64,000 bases of DNA from assembly GCF_022899355.1 (NCBI RefSeq), contig NZ_JALJCK010000001.1, positions 62,001 through 126,000 on the forward strand, given 5' to 3'. The position numbers and the translations under genes were made by a program. The stretch comes from Shinella yambaruensis (GTDB lineage: Bacteria; Pseudomonadota; Alphaproteobacteria; Rhizobiales; Rhizobiaceae). Positions within the stretch are counted from its first letter, which is position 1. Every line of letters begins with the position of its first letter. This document shows, in pieces, positions 23,472-32,988 of this stretch. The notes below the pieces were generated by a model. That model saw nothing but the letters and a program-made list of their open reading frames with translations, did no database searches and was not told the origin of the DNA.

Positions 23472-24299
23472 TCAGCGGCGGACGAGCCGGCGAAGCGTCT
23501 TGACTTCCGCCTCCGTCAGCGGGCGGACGGCGCCCTTTTCGAGATCCCCAAGCACGAGATCGCCGATGGCGACGCGCACGAGGCGAAGGCACGCGATATC
23601 GAGCGCTTCCAGCATACGGCGGATCTGGCGGTTGCGGCCCTCGTCGAGCACGATCTCGAGCCAGGAATTCCGTTCGCCGTCGCGCAGCCTGCCTGCGGAC
23701 CTTGCGCGCAGGAATTCGCCGTCGTGGTGGACGCCCTTCTCCAGCGCATCGAGGACCGGCCGGTCGGCGATGCGGTCGATCTGGACATGATAGGTCTTGG
23801 CGACATGGGTCTTCGGATCGAGCAGGGCGTTGGCGAATTCCGTGTCGTTGGAGAAGAGGAGCAGGCCCTCGCTCGCCTTGTCGAGCCGGCCGACGGGGGA
23901 GAGATGCGCGGGATCGAGGTGCTTCAGGCATTCGAACACCGTCGGCCGGCCCTCCGGGTCGTGCCGGGTGGTGACGAGCCCGCGGGGCTTGTTGAGCATG
24001 AGGTAGACGGGTTTTTCCGCGACGACCGCCGCGCCGTCCACCGTGATGCGCGCGTCGGCAAGGTCGATCCAGGTCTCGGGATCGGTGACGATACGGCCGA
24101 CGACGGCGACGCGGCCGGCCGAAATCAGCGCTTCCGCCTCCGTGCGGGAGCAGAAGCCGAGCTTGGAGAGGGCGCGGGGCAGGGTGGCGCGCTTGCCGGC
24201 GTTGGCGGCCTCGGGCCGCGCGGCGGCGCGGGCCTTCGGGGCGGCCGCTGCCCTGCGGGCAGGCGCCGGTTTTTGCCGTTTGCCTCTGTCTTTCGCCAT
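23472..24299 (-). CDS. RsuA/RluB-family pseudouridine synthase
   Basis: A 275-residue pseudouridine synthase of the RsuA/RluB/RluE group that modifies ribosomal RNA. A basic Ala/Arg/Lys-rich tail (about 1-45) is followed by an S4 RNA-binding domain (RALSKLGFCSRTEAEALISA). The catalytic domain begins YLMLNKPRGLVTTRHDPEGR; the catalytic Asp is in SPVGRLDKASEGLLLFS. KTYHVQI and EGRNRQIRRMLEA complete the family motifs. RluB (23S U2605) is the likeliest assignment but not certain. The ATG at 24299 is the first plausible start. Confidence 0.88.
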   Translation of the reverse strand: MAKDRGKRQKPAPARRAAAAPKARAAARPEAANAGKRATLPRALSKLGFCSRTEAEALISAGRVAVVGRIVTDPETWIDLADARITVDGAAVVAEKPVYLMLNKPRGLVTTRHDPEGRPTVFECLKHLDPAHLSPVGRLDKASEGLLLFSNDTEFANALLDPKTHVAKTYHVQIDRIADRPVLDALEKGVHHDGEFLRARSAGRLRDGERNSWLEIVLDEGRNRQIRRMLEALDIACLRLVRVAIGDLVLGDLEKGAVRPLTEAEVKTLRRLVRR

Positions 24300-24368
24300 G
24301 CTGCCCGTAAAACCCCTGATCGCCGCGGTTGACCGGCCAGCCCATGCCATTCTAAAGCCGGGTCCGTC

Positions 24369-24470
24369 CAGAGCCTTTCCGCTCGCCTGCGGCTGGTGGA
24401 AAGGCCCTGTTTGTCTTTTGCGCAATTCCCGACGCAAGACCGCTGCACGGTTCTGCCGGAATTGCGCCCG
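24369..24470. repeat. Palindromic repeat family A, copy 3
   Basis: Begins CAGAGCCTTTCCGCTCGCCT and ends near GCACGGTTCTGCCGGAATTG, a diverged full-length copy of the 102-base element at 34932-35033. It fills the divergent spacer between the pseudouridine synthase and prmB. An ATG inside it (24396) is in frame with prmB but is not the likely start. Confidence 0.55.
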
Positions 24471-24497
24471 TCCACTATAGCCGAAGCGAGGCCGCCG

Positions 24498-25415
24498 TTG
24501 ACCCAGGACGACATCACAACCGAACTCGTCACGCTGCGCGACTACTGGCGCTATGCGATCTCCCGCTTCAACGCGGCCGACCTCAGCTATGGCCACGGCA
24601 CGACGACGGCCGGCGACGATGCGGCCTTCCTGCTGCTCGACACGCTCGACCTGCCGATCGACACGCTCGATCCCTTCCTCGACGCCCGCCTGCTGCCGGC
24701 CGAGCGGCAGCTGCTCGCGGCACGCATCGAGGCGCGCGTCACGACGCGAAAACCCTCGGCTTACCTCACCGGCCGGTCCTATATCCAGGGCGTGCGCTTT
24801 TTTGTCGACGAGCGGGTGATCGTGCCGCGCTCGCATATCGGCGAGATCCTGTTCTCCGAATATCTCGGCGAGCACGGCTCGTCCTTCCTGCCCGATCCGA
24901 TGCTGGTGGAAAGCGCCGTCGACATCTGCACGGGCTCGGGCTGCCTTGCGGTGCTGGCGGCAAAGTTCTTCCAGCAGGCGAGCGTGGACGCGGTGGACCT
25001 GTCGGCCGACGCACTGGAGGTCGCCAGGCTCAACCTTGCCGAACACGACGTGGAGGACCAGGTGACGCTCCTTCAGGGCGATCTCTTCGCCCCGCTTGCC
25101 GGCCGCACCTACGACCTCATCATCACCAATCCGCCCTATGTCGACCATGCGGCGCTCGCAGGCTACCCGCCGGAATTCCGTGCCGAGCCGGAAATGGCGC
25201 ATGACGGCGGGGAAGACGGGCTCGACCTCGTTCGAAAAATCCTCGCAGAGGCGGCCGATCACCTCAATCCGGGCGGCGGCATGATCTGCGAGATCGGCTC
25301 GGGCCGCGAGATTTTGGAGGAGGAATTCCCGCATCTGGAGTTCGTCTGGCTGGAAACGGCCGAATCGCAGGACGCGGTGTTCTGGATTTCGGCGGAGGCG
25401 CTCGGCGTGGAATGA
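24498..25415 (+). CDS. prmB: Ribosomal protein L3 glutamine N5-methyltransferase
   Basis: A 305-residue PrmB-type methyltransferase that methylates a glutamine of ribosomal protein L3. The N-terminal helical domain begins LTQDDITTELVTLRDYWRYA. The SAM-binding region is AVDICTGSGCLAVLAAKFF and the catalytic NPPY is in DLIITNPPYVDHAAL. RSYIQGVRFFVDERVIVPRS matches PrmB better than release-factor enzyme PrmC. The start is taken as TTG at 24498 with GCGAGG upstream; the in-frame ATG at 24396 lies in a repeat element. Confidence 0.9.
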   Translation: MTQDDITTELVTLRDYWRYAISRFNAADLSYGHGTTTAGDDAAFLLLDTLDLPIDTLDPFLDARLLPAERQLLAARIEARVTTRKPSAYLTGRSYIQGVRFFVDERVIVPRSHIGEILFSEYLGEHGSSFLPDPMLVESAVDICTGSGCLAVLAAKFFQQASVDAVDLSADALEVARLNLAEHDVEDQVTLLQGDLFAPLAGRTYDLIITNPPYVDHAALAGYPPEFRAEPEMAHDGGEDGLDLVRKILAEAADHLNPGGGMICEIGSGREILEEEFPHLEFVWLETAESQDAVFWISAEALGVE

Positions 25416-27470
25416 GCGCCCCGCCGCGTTGTCCGGTAAGCTAGAACAGTTCGGGTGAGGCAGAAATCAAAAGCGCCTCCTCCTGCCGCATAGACATGTT
25501 AAGTGTTCCGCCTAGTGGCGGAAGGAGGGACAAGATAAAGCGGATTTTGGAGATAGGGAGAATGAGGAGTGTGAACCCTCCAGTACAGAAAAGGTGAGGC
25601 GCAACCAACGCCTGAAAAAATGGCAGGAATTAACAAACCTCGATTGCAAACTTCGAGCGCTATTGCGATGGTATGGGAGAGAATCGGGAGAATATTATGC
25701 ATCGTATTGTTCACGCCCACCTGAAGAGTTTTTCTGAGAATTTTGGATATATCTCTGTTGCTGAATCAATTCAGTTTGAAAAGTTTTGTACTTTTAGTGT
25801 TTTATCTTCTCGGTATTCCGCTGATTTTGACCTTGATGAGGTGACCACTGGTGACGTGGACGATGGAATTGATGGTGTTGCTGTAGTCATTGATGAAACA
25901 CCGTGCCCGTCACCTGAGGAAGCAGAAGGCATATTTAAGGAGCCAAGAAGGAATCACGATGTTGAGGTCGTTTTTGTTCAAGCAAAGGGCGGTGAACGCT
26001 TTGATTTAGGTGATTTTTTGAAGTTCAAAGACGGAATCTTGAGATTTGTCACCGCCGAGGTTTATTCTTTAAGTGATGATGTTTTGAATGACGCTAAAGC
26101 TGCATTCGATGTGGTGATATCCAATGTGCCAAAAGTTCGAAATGGAAGACCATCTGTTTTCGCGTATTATATCACGACAGGAATTTATCAAAACCCCGCA
26201 GAGCTGGAGCGCGCCCGAATAGAATTTGAAGAACAGCTTTTAGAGTTAGGGTACTTTAATGAGGTTGAGGTTCGGTTTCTTGGGCGTGATGAGCTTACGA
26301 AACTATGGGTTGGAACATATTCCGGTACGCAGGCTAGCTTGACTGCATTGAGTAATGCGGCTCTTCCAGAGATTTCTGGAATTGATGAGGCTTATCTTGC
26401 CGTAGTGAAAGCCGCTGACTTAGTTGATCGCCTTCTCATTACGGAGGATGGAAATCTTAGGGGGCAGGTCTTTGAGGAAAATGTGCGGGCTTATTTAGGG
26501 GATGACAATCCAGTAAATAAATCGATATCTGAGACTATAAAGTCTAATTCTGCTTCCAGGTTTCCTGTTTTAAATAACGGAATTACTATTGTAAGCCCTG
26601 ATGTAAAACTTCAGGGTAGCGTTTTCCACCTAAAAAATTATCAGATAGTCAACGGCTGCCAGACCTCAAACGTGCTTTTTGAGAACCGTGCACATCTGGC
26701 GGAAATTATGGTGAATGTGAAAATCGTGGAAACTCAGGACGAGGATGTTTTTGCTGATTTGGTTAGAGCCACAAATAGCCAGTCCAGAGTTGATGATGCA
26801 CAATTTTTATCTTTAAAGCCAGTAGTTAGGAGGGTGGAGCAATATTTTAACTCAGTCGATTCCGAAGATAAAGAGAAAAAATTGTATCTAGAGCGTCGAG
26901 ATAGGCAATACGTTGGGCAGGATATATCTGCTATTCGTGTTTACTCTCTGCATAATGCTGCTAAGTGTGTTGCGTCTATGTATTGTGCAAGACCTGAGCT
27001 CGCTTTTAGGTATCCGAAGCAGATGTATGAGGAACTTGGCGGCTTCATTTTTGCTGACGATGTGAGGGAAATAGTATTTTATTCTGCGTGTTTAACGATG
27101 CATAGATTTAATCTTTTGGTTTCTAATAGTGTTATACCTCAGAATATGAAAAAATTTAAATGGCACATTCTTGCTGTTGTTAAGGCAATTATATGCGGAA
27201 AGACAAATAATAAACTTGGTAGTCGTGAAGTGGAAAAGGAGGCGGCAAAAATAGTATCATCTATGGAAAAGCATGGTCCGGAGGCCACATCTATATTTGA
27301 AAGAGCGACACGCGTATGTGTGAGTCTTGGTGAGGTTACAAATGATCGGTTGAAGAGACAGGCAATTCTCACTGAGATGTTGGAAAGTATTTAATTTACG
27401 ACCATTTCGCATAGCTAGGTCGAGAATCTATAGCAATCAAAAACGAACGCTTAATCATTTATTTTCGACG
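25416..27470. other. AT-rich inserted segment carrying an AIPR gene
   Basis: From about 25,440 to 27,470 the base composition drops visibly compared with the flanking prmB and thrS genes, and codon usage changes (AAA, GAT, TTT and ATT replace GC-ending codons). The left spacer (25416-25696) holds a small hairpin TCCGCC-TAGT-GGCGGA near 25506-25522 but no gene. I found no integrase, tRNA or convincing flanking direct repeat. Confidence 0.65.
25697..27394 (+). CDS. AIPR-family protein (abortive-infection phage resistance type)
   Basis: A 565-residue soluble protein. The AIPR hallmark is the pair RFPVLNNGITIV (about residues 288-299) and KNYQIVNGCQTSNVLFEN (about 313-330), followed by DLVRATNSQSRV. 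The N-terminal third contains VEVVFVQAKGGERFDLGDFL, whose V-Q-A-K-G resembles the QxK end of a PD-(D/E)xK nuclease-like fold. AIPR proteins are associated with phage defence; mechanisms are mostly unresolved. ATG 25697 has GGGAG upstream. Strongly AT-rich, hence probably transferred. It has no partner gene, and no restriction or methylase gene is nearby. Confidence 0.83.
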   Translation: MHRIVHAHLKSFSENFGYISVAESIQFEKFCTFSVLSSRYSADFDLDEVTTGDVDDGIDGVAVVIDETPCPSPEEAEGIFKEPRRNHDVEVVFVQAKGGERFDLGDFLKFKDGILRFVTAEVYSLSDDVLNDAKAAFDVVISNVPKVRNGRPSVFAYYITTGIYQNPAELERARIEFEEQLLELGYFNEVEVRFLGRDELTKLWVGTYSGTQASLTALSNAALPEISGIDEAYLAVVKAADLVDRLLITEDGNLRGQVFEENVRAYLGDDNPVNKSISETIKSNSASRFPVLNNGITIVSPDVKLQGSVFHLKNYQIVNGCQTSNVLFENRAHLAEIMVNVKIVETQDEDVFADLVRATNSQSRVDDAQFLSLKPVVRRVEQYFNSVDSEDKEKKLYLERRDRQYVGQDISAIRVYSLHNAAKCVASMYCARPELAFRYPKQMYEELGGFIFADDVREIVFYSACLTMHRFNLLVSNSVIPQNMKKFKWHILAVVKAIICGKTNNKLGSREVEKEAAKIVSSMEKHGPEATSIFERATRVCVSLGEVTNDRLKRQAILTEMLESI

Positions 27471-27491
27471 AGAGCCGGAATGTCTCGAAGG

Positions 27492-27513
27492 GAAGCCAGC
27501 GAGCGCTGGCTTC
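27492..27513 (+). terminator. Hairpin between the AIPR gene and thrS
   Basis: GAAGCCAGC-GAGC-GCTGGCTTC, a perfect 9-base stem followed by TCCCCCTTCC. It lies about 100 bases after the AIPR stop and 120 before thrS, at the point where GC content recovers. It may terminate the inserted gene or be part of the thrS leader. Confidence 0.45.
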
Positions 27514-27631
27514 TCCCCCTTCCAATCCCCCCCAAATCCCCGTATACCGCCCACCGCAACGCGCCGGCGCATCCGGCCATTCCCCCGCATACCACCCGCA
27601 TTCGTTGGCGGGACTGGATAGGAGATTTTCG

Positions 27632-29602
27632 ATGTCTGCACCTGTTTCCCTGACTTTTCCCGATGGCTCCGTCCGCGATTATCCCGCGGGCTCGACGGGG
27701 CGTGACGTGGCCGAGGCGATTTCCAAGTCGCTGGCCAAGAAGGCGGTCGCGATTGCGCTCGATGGCGAGCTGCGCGATCTCTCCGATACCGTTTCGAACG
27801 GGCGGATCGAGATCGTCACGCGCGACGACGACCGGGCGCTGGAGCTGATCCGGCACGATGCCGCGCATGTGATGGCGGAGGCGGTGCAGGAGCTCTGGCC
27901 GGGGACGCAGGTGACCATCGGGCCGGTCATCGACAACGGTTTTTACTACGATTTCGCCAAGGACGAGCCTTTCACGCCGGACGATCTGCCGAAGATCGAA
28001 AAGCGCATGAAGGAGATCATCCAGCGCAACAAGCCCTTCACCAGGGAAGTGTGGTCGCGCGACAAGGCGAAGGAGATCTTTGCCGGGAAGGGCGAGACGT
28101 ACAAGGTCGAGCTGGTCGATGCGATCCCCGAGGGGCAGGACCTCAAGATCTACTACCAGGGCGACTGGTTCGACCTGTGTCGCGGGCCGCACATGGCCGC
28201 GACCGGCCAGATCGGCACGGCCTTCAAGCTGATGAAGGTCGCGGGCGCCTATTGGCGCGGCGATTCGAACAATCCGATGCTGACACGCATCTACGGCACC
28301 GCCTGGCGCACGCAGGAGGAGCTCGACACCTATCTCAACATCCTCGCCGAGGCCGAAAAGCGCGACCATCGCCGGCTCGGGCGCGAAATGGACCTGTTCC
28401 ATTTCCAGGAGGAAGGGCCGGGCGTCGTCTTCTGGCACGGCAAGGGCTGGCGCATGTTCCAGACGCTCGTCGCCTATATGCGCCGTCGTCTCGCGGGCAC
28501 CTATGAGGAGGTGAACGCGCCGCAGGTGCTCGACAAGTCGCTGTGGGAAACCTCCGGCCACTGGGGCTGGTATCGCGACAACATGTTCAAGGTGACCGTC
28601 GCCGGCGACGAGACCGACGACGAGCGCGTCTTCGCGCTGAAGCCGATGAACTGCCCGGGGCATGTGCAGATCTTCAAGCATGGCCTGAAATCCTATCGCG
28701 AACTGCCTGTGCGGCTTGCGGAATTCGGCAATGTGCATCGCTACGAGCCTTCCGGCGCGCTGCACGGCTTGATGCGCGTGCGCGGCTTCACGCAGGACGA
28801 TGCGCATGTCTTCTGCACCGACGAGCAGATGGCGGCCGAATGCCTGCGCATCAACGACCTCATCCTCTCGGTCTACAAGGATTTCGGCTTCGAGGAGATC
28901 ACCATCAAGCTTTCCACCCGGCCGGACAAGCGCGTCGGCTCGGACGAGCTGTGGGATCGCGCCGAGAACGTGATGACGCAGGTGCTCGAGACGATCCAGC
29001 GGCAGTCGAACAACATCAAGACCGGCATCCTGCCGGGCGAGGGCGCGTTCTACGGGCCGAAGTTCGAATATACGCTGAAGGACGCCATCGGCCGCGAATG
29101 GCAGTGCGGCACCACGCAGGTCGACTTCAACCTGCCGGAACGGTTCGGCGCGTTCTATATCGACCAGGCGTCGGAAAAGCGCCAGCCGGTGATGATCCAC
29201 CGCGCCATCTGCGGCTCGATGGAGCGCTTCCTCGGCATCCTCATCGAGAACTTCGCCGGGCACATGCCGCTGTGGATCGCACCACAGCAGGTGGTGGTCG
29301 CGACCATCACCTCCGAGGCGGACGATTATGCCCGCGAGGTGGCGGAGAAGCTGCGCGATGCCGGCCTGACCGTCGAGACCGATCTTCGCAACGAGAAGAT
29401 CAACTACAAGGTCCGCGAGCATTCGGTGACCAAGGTTCCGGTCATCATCGTCTGCGGCCGGCGCGAGGCGGAGGAACGCTCCGTCAACATCCGCCGGCTG
29501 GGCTCGCAGAACCAGACGGCGATGTCGCTTGACGAGGCGATCGAGACGCTGTCGCTGGAGGCGATGCCGCCGGACCTGAAGCGCAAGCTCGGCAAGGCGT
29601 GA
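27632..29602 (+). CDS. thrS: Threonyl-tRNA synthetase
   Basis: A 656-residue class II synthetase charging tRNA-Thr. Domains in order: TGS (about 1-65, [20 protein letters not shown]), the editing domain with [11 protein letters not shown], the catalytic core with zinc-site cysteine in [16 protein letters not shown] and motif-2 [18 protein letters not shown], and the C-terminal anticodon domain ([15 protein letters not shown] onward). Length is normal. ATG 27632 has an ATAGGAG ribosome site; the longer frame from 27605 has none. It ends with its own strong terminator. Confidence 0.97.
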   Translation: MSAPVSLTFPDGSVRDYPAGSTGRDVAEAISKSLAKKAVAIALDGELRDLSDTVSNGRIEIVTRDDDRALELIRHDAAHVMAEAVQELWPGTQVTIGPVIDNGFYYDFAKDEPFTPDDLPKIEKRMKEIIQRNKPFTREVWSRDKAKEIFAGKGETYKVELVDAIPEGQDLKIYYQGDWFDLCRGPHMAATGQIGTAFKLMKVAGAYWRGDSNNPMLTRIYGTAWRTQEELDTYLNILAEAEKRDHRRLGREMDLFHFQEEGPGVVFWHGKGWRMFQTLVAYMRRRLAGTYEEVNAPQVLDKSLWETSGHWGWYRDNMFKVTVAGDETDDERVFALKPMNCPGHVQIFKHGLKSYRELPVRLAEFGNVHRYEPSGALHGLMRVRGFTQDDAHVFCTDEQMAAECLRINDLILSVYKDFGFEEITIKLSTRPDKRVGSDELWDRAENVMTQVLETIQRQSNNIKTGILPGEGAFYGPKFEYTLKDAIGREWQCGTTQVDFNLPERFGAFYIDQASEKRQPVMIHRAICGSMERFLGILIENFAGHMPLWIAPQQVVVATITSEADDYAREVAEKLRDAGLTVETDLRNEKINYKVREHSVTKVPVIIVCGRREAEERSVNIRRLGSQNQTAMSLDEAIETLSLEAMPPDLKRKLGKA

Positions 29603-29631
29603 GCCTTCGCCGCAACTGTCGGAAAATTGCA

Positions 29632-29667
29632 ATAATCCCGTGCTAGCCAGTGCGGGATTATCTTTTT
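29632..29667 (+). terminator. Intrinsic terminator of thrS
   Basis: ATAATCCCG (29632-29640) pairs with CGGGATTAT (29653-29661), followed by CTTTTT. It lies 30 bases after the thrS stop. Confidence 0.8.
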
Positions 29668-29673
29668 GCCCAC

Positions 29674-29718
29674 CCTCCTCCGTCATCCTCGGGCTTGACC
29701 CGAGGATGACGGAGGAGG
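29674..29718. repeat. Palindromic repeat family D, copy 1
   Basis: A perfect 20-base inverted repeat around CTTGA: the left arm contains CGTCATCCTCGGG and the right arm CCCGAGGATGACG. The same core occurs at 44639-44660 and 44749-44778. It lies just upstream of the acyltransferase gene, and an ATG inside it (29706) is in frame with that gene. Confidence 0.8.
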
Positions 29719-29741
29719 GGGCGGGGTTTTTGGGGAACACC

Positions 29742-30578
29742 GTGCGGTTCAAGGAACTGTCCTACGCCAACGAGAACGATCCGCGCCTCAAACGATGGTT
29801 CATCCGCTCCATGGAAGGCCTTGCCGGCCGTAACCGCTACGCCCGGCTCTACCATGTCTGGCGCAGCTCCGTCGTCGGGCGGAGCGCGCGGGTCTTCGGC
29901 GACATGCTCGATCTCATCGATGTCGGGCTGCGCGTCGAGGGCGCCTGGCCGCCGCCGGACCTGCCCGAGGGGCCGGTCGTCATCGTCGCCAACCATCCCT
30001 TCGGCATCGGCGACGGCATCGCGGTGCTGGCGCTCGCCGAGCAGCTCGGCCGGCCGTTCAGGGTGATGATCCACAACGACCTGCTGAAAGTGCCGGAAAT
30101 GCAGCCCTATGCGCTGCCGGTCTCCTTCGAGGAGACGAAGGAGGCGCTGGCGCTCAACATGAAGACGCGGGCGGAGGCGGTGCGGCTTCTGAAAGAGGGC
30201 ACGACGGTGATCGTGTTTCCGGCGGGGGGCGTCGCGACGGCGAGGAAGGTGTTCGGCCGGGCGGAGGACCTGCCGTGGAAGATGTTCCCGGCAAAGCTCA
30301 TCCAGTCGGCCAAGGCGAATGTCATCCCCGTCTATTTCGAGGGGCAGAACGGCCGGCTCTTCCATCTCGCCAGCAAGGTCTCGCTGACGCTGCGCCTGTC
30401 GCTGCTGATCCGCGAGTTCCGCAAGCTCTCGGGCGCGACGATCGCCGCGCGCATCGGCGGCGTCATTGCCTGGGCGGAGCTGGATGCGGGCGACCGCCGG
30501 AACATCACGGCGCGGCTCCACGAGGCCGTCTTCGCGATGGCGCCCCGGCCGCGGTCGTTTCTGCGGCGCGCCGGCTGA
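29742..30578 (+). CDS. Lysophospholipid acyltransferase-family protein
   Basis: A 278-residue PlsC-superfamily acyltransferase. The catalytic HxxxxD-like box is VIVANHPFGIGDGIAV (His and Asp in NHPFGIGD). The phosphate-binding block is TTVIVFPAGGVATARKVFGR, where classical enzymes have FPEG. C-terminal hydrophobic segments suggest membrane association. Close relatives in rhizobia include ornithine-lipid type acyltransferases, but the acceptor is not deducible. The start is taken as GTG 29742 (GGGG six bases upstream), because upstream in-frame ATGs fall in a palindromic repeat. Confidence 0.82.
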   Translation: MRFKELSYANENDPRLKRWFIRSMEGLAGRNRYARLYHVWRSSVVGRSARVFGDMLDLIDVGLRVEGAWPPPDLPEGPVVIVANHPFGIGDGIAVLALAEQLGRPFRVMIHNDLLKVPEMQPYALPVSFEETKEALALNMKTRAEAVRLLKEGTTVIVFPAGGVATARKVFGRAEDLPWKMFPAKLIQSAKANVIPVYFEGQNGRLFHLASKVSLTLRLSLLIREFRKLSGATIAARIGGVIAWAELDAGDRRNITARLHEAVFAMAPRPRSFLRRAG

Positions 30579-30658
30579 GGGCCGGGCGGCACGGACGCTG
30601 TATCTGTTTGAATCCGGAGCTTTTCCCGCCTTCAGGCGATCGCGCCTGGATGCGGCTT

Positions 30659-31651
30659 TCAGTCCACCACGTCCTCGGCGCCGGCCTTCTCCCCGTTGGC
30701 GTTCTCGTCGAGCAGCACCTCGACATCGGTGTTGACGCCGGCCTTCACGGTGAAGTCGCGCTGGTAGATCTTGTTCTTGTTGCGGGCGACGGCGATATAG
30801 CTGCCCTCGGCCAGCACCAGCGTCGGGAAGGCGCCGACGCTTTCGCTGACCGTGTCGCCCGAGGAGGTGAGGATCGACCAGGCCGTATCGGCGATCGCCT
30901 CGCCGCCGGGCTCGGAGACGAGCTTCAGCGTGAGCTTTGCGGCGCGGTGCTGGATCGTCGCGCGCGTCAGCTTGCCGGCCTCGACCTGGATGTCGGCGCG
31001 GATGACGGCGTTGACCGTGCCGTAATCGGAGACGACGTGGTAGGTGCCGGCATTGAGGCGCACGACGGAGTTCGGCTTGACGTCGTCGACGACGAGGTTG
31101 CGCTCGCCGTCCTCGCGCACGTCGGCGGCGAAGATCGAGAAGGAGAGCTCCTTCGGGGGAATGCGCACGTCCGAGCCGGAGACGGCGTTCAGCATGATGC
31201 CGCCGGCATCGAGCACCATGACCTGCTTGTCGACATCGCCGGTATCGGGAACGACCAGCTTCTTGGTGGCGCCCGCGCGGCCGAAGGCGACGTTGACGAA
31301 ATATTCGCCGGGCACAAGCTGGAAGGCGGCGGAGCCGCCCTCGGAGGAGGCCAGCAGCGGCAGCTTGCCGTCGGCGCCCGGAATGGGCGAGAAGACGCGC
31401 CAGGTCAGCCCGTGCTGCATGGGGCTGCCGTCCTTCGTCAGGAGCGCCTCGCAGGTCACGTCCCTGAGGTTCGCCGGCGTCGCCTCGCCCGTCACGATCG
31501 GGTTGAACGAGGTGAGCTTGCTGCCCTTCAGCGGCGTGGTGATCTGGGAGAAACTGTCCAGCGCCTCCTGCGCGCGGGCCGGGACGGGCGACGCGACGAG
31601 GCTCGCCACGGCAAGGCTCATGGCAACGGCGGGAGGGATGGGCATGCGCAT
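30659..31651 (-). CDS. Exported protein of unknown function with beta-sandwich repeats
   Basis: A 330-residue protein I cannot assign. Residues 1-28 look like a signal peptide (AVAMSLAVASLVASPVPARA). The rest is rich in beta strands and Gly/Val/Asp turns, and similar units recur: KLVVPDTGDVDKQVMVLDAG, RNLVVDDVKPNSVVRLNAGT and RDFTVKAGVNTDVEVLLDEN, each of the type 'value plus nonvariant GTY/GEY', which recalls carboxypeptidase-regulatory or bacterial Ig-like folds. There is no cysteine pair or lipobox. The C-terminus is acidic (NGEKAGAEDVVD). It is divergent from the nitroreductase gene. Probably periplasmic or surface-exposed. Confidence 0.65.
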   Translation of the reverse strand: MRMPIPPAVAMSLAVASLVASPVPARAQEALDSFSQITTPLKGSKLTSFNPIVTGEATPANLRDVTCEALLTKDGSPMQHGLTWRVFSPIPGADGKLPLLASSEGGSAAFQLVPGEYFVNVAFGRAGATKKLVVPDTGDVDKQVMVLDAGGIMLNAVSGSDVRIPPKELSFSIFAADVREDGERNLVVDDVKPNSVVRLNAGTYHVVSDYGTVNAVIRADIQVEAGKLTRATIQHRAAKLTLKLVSEPGGEAIADTAWSILTSSGDTVSESVGAFPTLVLAEGSYIAVARNKNKIYQRDFTVKAGVNTDVEVLLDENANGEKAGAEDVVD

Positions 31652-31752
31652 GGGGGCGGTTGACTTCCTGACTGTAAGGCTCCACTTGAAGACCCGGCTA
31701 ATGGCATTTTCAAGGCCGCGTCCGCGCGCCAAGGTATTGGAACTCCCGCCCG

Positions 31753-32337
31753 ATGAAAACCGAAATCAAGCTGATCGACTATCTTTCGACCCGCCGGTCG
31801 ATCCCCGCCTTCCAGATGAGCGAACCCGGCCCCTCGAAGGGCGAGGTGGAGGAGATGCTGACGCTCGCCTCGCGCGTGCCCGACCACGGCAAGCTCGCGC
31901 CCTGGCGCTTCATCGTCTATCGCGGCGAGGAGCGCCAGCGGATCAGCGAGGCGCTGGCCGCCATCGCCATGGGCGACAAGCCGGACCTTTCGGACGAGAT
32001 GGTCAAGGTGGAGAACACCCGGCTCACCCGCGCGCCCGTGGTGATCGCCGTCGTCAGCCGCGCGGCGCCGCATTTCAAGATCCCGGAATGGGAGCAGGTG
32101 ATGTCGGCGGGCGCCGTGTGCCTCAACCTGGCGATGGCCGCCAATGCGCACGGTTTTGCCTCGAACTGGCTGACCGAATGGTACGCCTTCGACGAACGCG
32201 CCTATCCGATCCTCGGCGTGAAGCCGGGCGAGCGGATCGCCGGCTTCATCCATATCGGCACGCCCACCGTGCCGCCGACCGAGCGGCCGCGGCCGGAGCT
32301 CGCCGAGATCGTCACATGGGTCGGCGATGAGGCCTGA
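31753..32337 (+). CDS. Nitroreductase-family FMN oxidoreductase (YdjA-like)
   Basis: A 194-residue single-domain nitroreductase of the YdjA type. The FMN-binding start is [20 protein letters not shown], followed by [20 protein letters not shown] and the segment [23 protein letters not shown], which lines the flavin site. It should use NAD(P)H to reduce quinone- or nitro-type compounds. Its last 11 bases overlap the next gene, a flavin reductase, so both are probably translated together. Confidence 0.9.
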   Translation: MKTEIKLIDYLSTRRSIPAFQMSEPGPSKGEVEEMLTLASRVPDHGKLAPWRFIVYRGEERQRISEALAAIAMGDKPDLSDEMVKVENTRLTRAPVVIAVVSRAAPHFKIPEWEQVMSAGAVCLNLAMAANAHGFASNWLTEWYAFDERAYPILGVKPGERIAGFIHIGTPTVPPTERPRPELAEIVTWVGDEA

Positions 32338-32950
32338 CGCGCTGTTCTACGAGACGGCGGAGAACGCCCACGGCCTGAGGCACGATCCGTTCAAGGCGAT
32401 CGTCGCGCCGCGGCCGATCGGCTGGATCGGCACGAAGGCGGCGGACGGGCGGCACAACCTTGCGCCCTATTCGTTCTTCAACGCGGTGAGCGACAGGCCG
32501 AAGCTGGTGATGTTCTCCTCGAGCGGCCACAAGGACAGCGTGACCAATATCGAGGAAACCGGCGTCTTCACCTGCTCGCTGGCCGGCCGGCATCTCGCCG
32601 AGGCGATGAATGCCAGCTCCGCCGCCGTGCCGCGCTGCGTCGACGAGTTCGCGCTCGCCGGCCTCACGCCGGTCGCCGGCCGTCTCGTCGATGCGCCCTA
32701 TGTGGGTGAGGCCCATGCGGTGCTGGAATGCCGGATGACGCAGGCCTTCCGCCCGGTCGACATCAACGGGCGGGAATCGGACAACTGGGTGGTCTTCGGC
32801 CAGGTGGTCGGCATCCATATCAGCCCGGAGATCCTGCGCGACGGCATGATCGACATGGGCGTCGCACGCCCGCTGGGGCGCATGGGCTACATGGACTACT
32901 GCGACGGCGGGGCGGAGGTTTTCGCCATGATGCGGCCGAAGGCGGGGTGA
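32327..32950 (+). CDS. Flavin reductase-like (split-barrel FMN) protein
   Basis: A 207-residue FMN-binding split-barrel protein. Motifs: [40 protein letters not shown] and [19 protein letters not shown], which place the flavin phosphate and isoalloxazine ring. Members reduce flavin or act on small esters/quinones. It overlaps the nitroreductase gene by 11 bases in a different frame. The joint physiological role is not visible. Confidence 0.88.
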   Translation: MRPDALFYETAENAHGLRHDPFKAIVAPRPIGWIGTKAADGRHNLAPYSFFNAVSDRPKLVMFSSSGHKDSVTNIEETGVFTCSLAGRHLAEAMNASSAAVPRCVDEFALAGLTPVAGRLVDAPYVGEAHAVLECRMTQAFRPVDINGRESDNWVVFGQVVGIHISPEILRDGMIDMGVARPLGRMGYMDYCDGGAEVFAMMRPKAG

Positions 32951-32988
32951 GGACGCGGGCGGTCATCGCCCGGGCCGATTCTCTCCGG

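Noticed and set aside
25416-25696. tRNA gene or attachment site at the left edge of the AIPR segment
   Set aside because: No cloverleaf, T-loop consensus or convincing direct repeat with the right edge could be found.
27455-29752. 765-codon minus-strand frame opposite thrS
   Set aside because: It lies entirely opposite the conserved threonyl-tRNA synthetase, with low-complexity composition and no motif.
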